From contig CAYQTO010000079.1 of assembly GCA_964420455.1 (NCBI GenBank), forward strand, positions 1 through 16,190: DNA of 16,190 nucleotides. Reading direction: 5' to 3'. The notes below the pieces were generated by a model. The model was given only the letters and a program-made list of their open reading frames with translations. It had not been told where the DNA came from and searched no databases. Positions 15,445 to 16,190 of this stretch are shown here, piece after piece; positions within the stretch are counted from its first letter, which is position 1; every line of letters begins with the position of its first letter. The stretch is from CAYQTO01 sp964420455. Lineage in GTDB: Bacteria; Sumerlaeota; Sumerlaeia; SLMS01. The translations under genes were made by a program, and so were the position numbers.

Positions 15445-15882
15445 CTACTCCTCGTCGTCGGATGCCTCCTGGCAGTCCGGACACAGCCCATAGAGGGTGA
15501 TCGTGTGGTCTTCGAGCTGGAACCCGTCGGGCACCATCGATCCGAGCCGGGGAGGGCACCGCTGGACCTCGAACACGCGGCCGCAAACCCGGCAGTAGAA
15601 ATGGTGGTGGTGGGGCCGTCCGGTCGCCTCGTACCGGGGCGGTTCGCCCTGAATGTCGACCAGCCGGATCTTGCCGATGTCGAGGAACTTGCGGATGGCC
15701 CGGTAGACGGTCGCCAGCCCGGCGCCGGGCATGTCGTCCCGGAGCCGTTCCAGCACCTCCTGGGGGGTCAGTGGGGCCTTTGCCCCGAGGAAAATCCGCA
15801 GCACCGCCTCCTGGCGTGCCGTCATTCGGACCAACATCGGGTGTTGGGTGGTTGGGTGGCTGGGGGTCTCCGGTGGTTGCAC
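15445..15882 (-). CDS. Fur-family metal-dependent transcriptional regulator
   Basis: A 145-residue Fur-superfamily regulator. A winged-helix domain (about 20-80) contains GLATVYRAIRKF (55-66) as the recognition helix region. The dimerisation domain has HHHHFYCRVCGRVFEV (91-106), the metal-sensing His cluster plus C97xxC100, and a second pair C134xxC137, together the structural zinc site of the family. The acidic tail ASDDEE ends it. Sequence does not settle whether it is Fur, Zur or PerR. I use GTG 15882, 2 nt after the lspA stop, because GGAAG lies 8 nt upstream; ATG 15837 or 15825 would remove a Pro/His-rich N-terminal tail but have no ribosome-binding site. It is probably co-transcribed with lspA. 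Confidence 0.94.
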   Translation of the reverse strand: MQPPETPSHPTTQHPMLVRMTARQEAVLRIFLGAKAPLTPQEVLERLRDDMPGAGLATVYRAIRKFLDIGKIRLVDIQGEPPRYEATGRPHHHHFYCRVCGRVFEVQRCPPRLGSMVPDGFQLEDHTITLYGLCPDCQEASDDEE

Positions 15883-15884
15883 GA

Positions 15885-16190
15885 TCAGATCTTCCGTTGC
15901 AGGAACCTAGCGGCCAGAATGGCCGCACCCACGCAAATACACGAATCCGCGATATTGAACGTGGGCCAGTGGTAGGAACCCACGTAAGCGTCAATGAAGT
16001 CTACCACGAATCCTCGAAAGAATCGATCGATCATGTTTCCAACGGCGCCGCTGAAGATCAGCGCCACCGCCGCCCGGCCCCAGACCTCGCCCCGGGGCAG
16101 AGAGTACCAATACCACGCCATCGCCACCGAGGCCACCAGGCTGAACACCCCCAGCAGCGTCGTCTGGCCCTCGAGGATCGAGAAGGCGGC
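15885..16190 (-). CDS. lspA: Lipoprotein signal peptidase II, 3' part (5' end beyond the window)
   Basis: The 101 residues visible are the C-terminal two thirds of prolipoprotein signal peptidase. The fragment opens in frame at the window edge with AAFSILEGQTTLLG, the conserved region near the second helix, and continues to GNMIDRFFRG and FNIADSCICVG, which contain the two catalytic aspartates (in GNMIDR and FNIADS). Three hydrophobic helices are seen. The enzyme removes the signal peptide from diacylglyceryl-modified prolipoproteins in the inner membrane; the Wza-like lipoprotein in this window would be a client. The open frame runs off the right edge with no start codon required inside. The Fur-family start lies 2 nt after its TGA. 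Confidence 0.97.
   Translation of the reverse strand, partial: AAFSILEGQTTLLGVFSLVASVAMAWYWYSLPRGEVWGRAAVALIFSGAVGNMIDRFFRGFVVDFIDAYVGSYHWPTFNIADSCICVGAAILAARFLQRKI

Noticed and set aside
15841..15880. GGTTGGGTGG-like short repeats at the start of the Fur-family gene
   Set aside because: Imperfect low-complexity stretch encoding a Pro/His-rich tail; not a definable repeat element.
1..16190. CRISPR arrays, insertion sequences, integrase genes or attachment repeats, including at the tRNA 3' end
   Set aside because: No regularly spaced repeats, transposase or integrase motifs were seen, and no second copy of the tRNA 3' end was noticed in the window.

Overview
The window comes from a GC-rich (roughly two thirds G+C by eye) diderm bacterium. 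A Wza-type outer-membrane export lipoprotein, a polymer flippase and signal peptidase II imply two membranes. No gene fixes the phylum. The gene order and the GC-rich, Ala/Arg-rich proteins would fit an uncultured or poorly characterised lineage, but that is a guess.

Layout. A tRNA with a CAT anticodon lies on the + strand at 47-123. Everything else is on the - strand, so transcription runs from high to low coordinates. At the right edge are the 3' part of lspA (15885 to the window end) and, 2 nt further on, a Fur-family regulator (15445-15882). After a 247 bp non-coding gap holding an 8+8 bp dyad (15263-15288), a 13-gene polysaccharide locus runs from 15197 to 269. Its order of transcription is: GT4-like glycosyltransferase; membrane GT2 with QxxRW; Wza-like export lipoprotein; a 52-residue two-helix membrane protein; Wzz/PCP chain-length protein; O-antigen ligase/Wzy-like protein; GT4; WecG/TagA-type transferase with an N-terminal extension; phosphoglycosyl transferase (initiating enzyme); MurJ/Wzx-like flippase; a 167 bp gap with a hairpin; two more GT4 enzymes; and finally a response regulator with a degenerate AAA+ domain. 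Except for the 167 bp gap, junctions are ATGA or TGATG overlaps, longer overlaps of 14 and 35 nt, or gaps of 1-4 nt. This implies one or two translationally coupled operons.

How the genes work together (inferred from families). The phosphoglycosyl transferase loads the first sugar phosphate on undecaprenyl phosphate. The WecG/TagA enzyme probably adds an early sugar and the GT4/GT2 enzymes extend the unit. The MurJ-like protein flips it, the Wzy/WaaL-like protein polymerises or ligates it, the Wzz-like protein sets length, and the Wza-like lipoprotein exports the polymer. No BY-kinase, phosphatase, exosortase or nucleotide-sugar synthesis gene is present in the window.

Most notable points: (i) the terminal regulator looks like an NtrC-family protein whose Walker A, Walker B and GAFTGA elements are all lost while its receiver and Fis-type HTH are intact; (ii) an octamer GTCTATAC (core GTCTATA) recurs about once per gene in several different reading frames, far above base-composition expectation; (iii) a small membrane-protein gene with a strong ribosome-binding site sits between wza and wzz; (iv) the WecG/TagA gene appears to begin at a non-standard CTG in a CTGA overlap.
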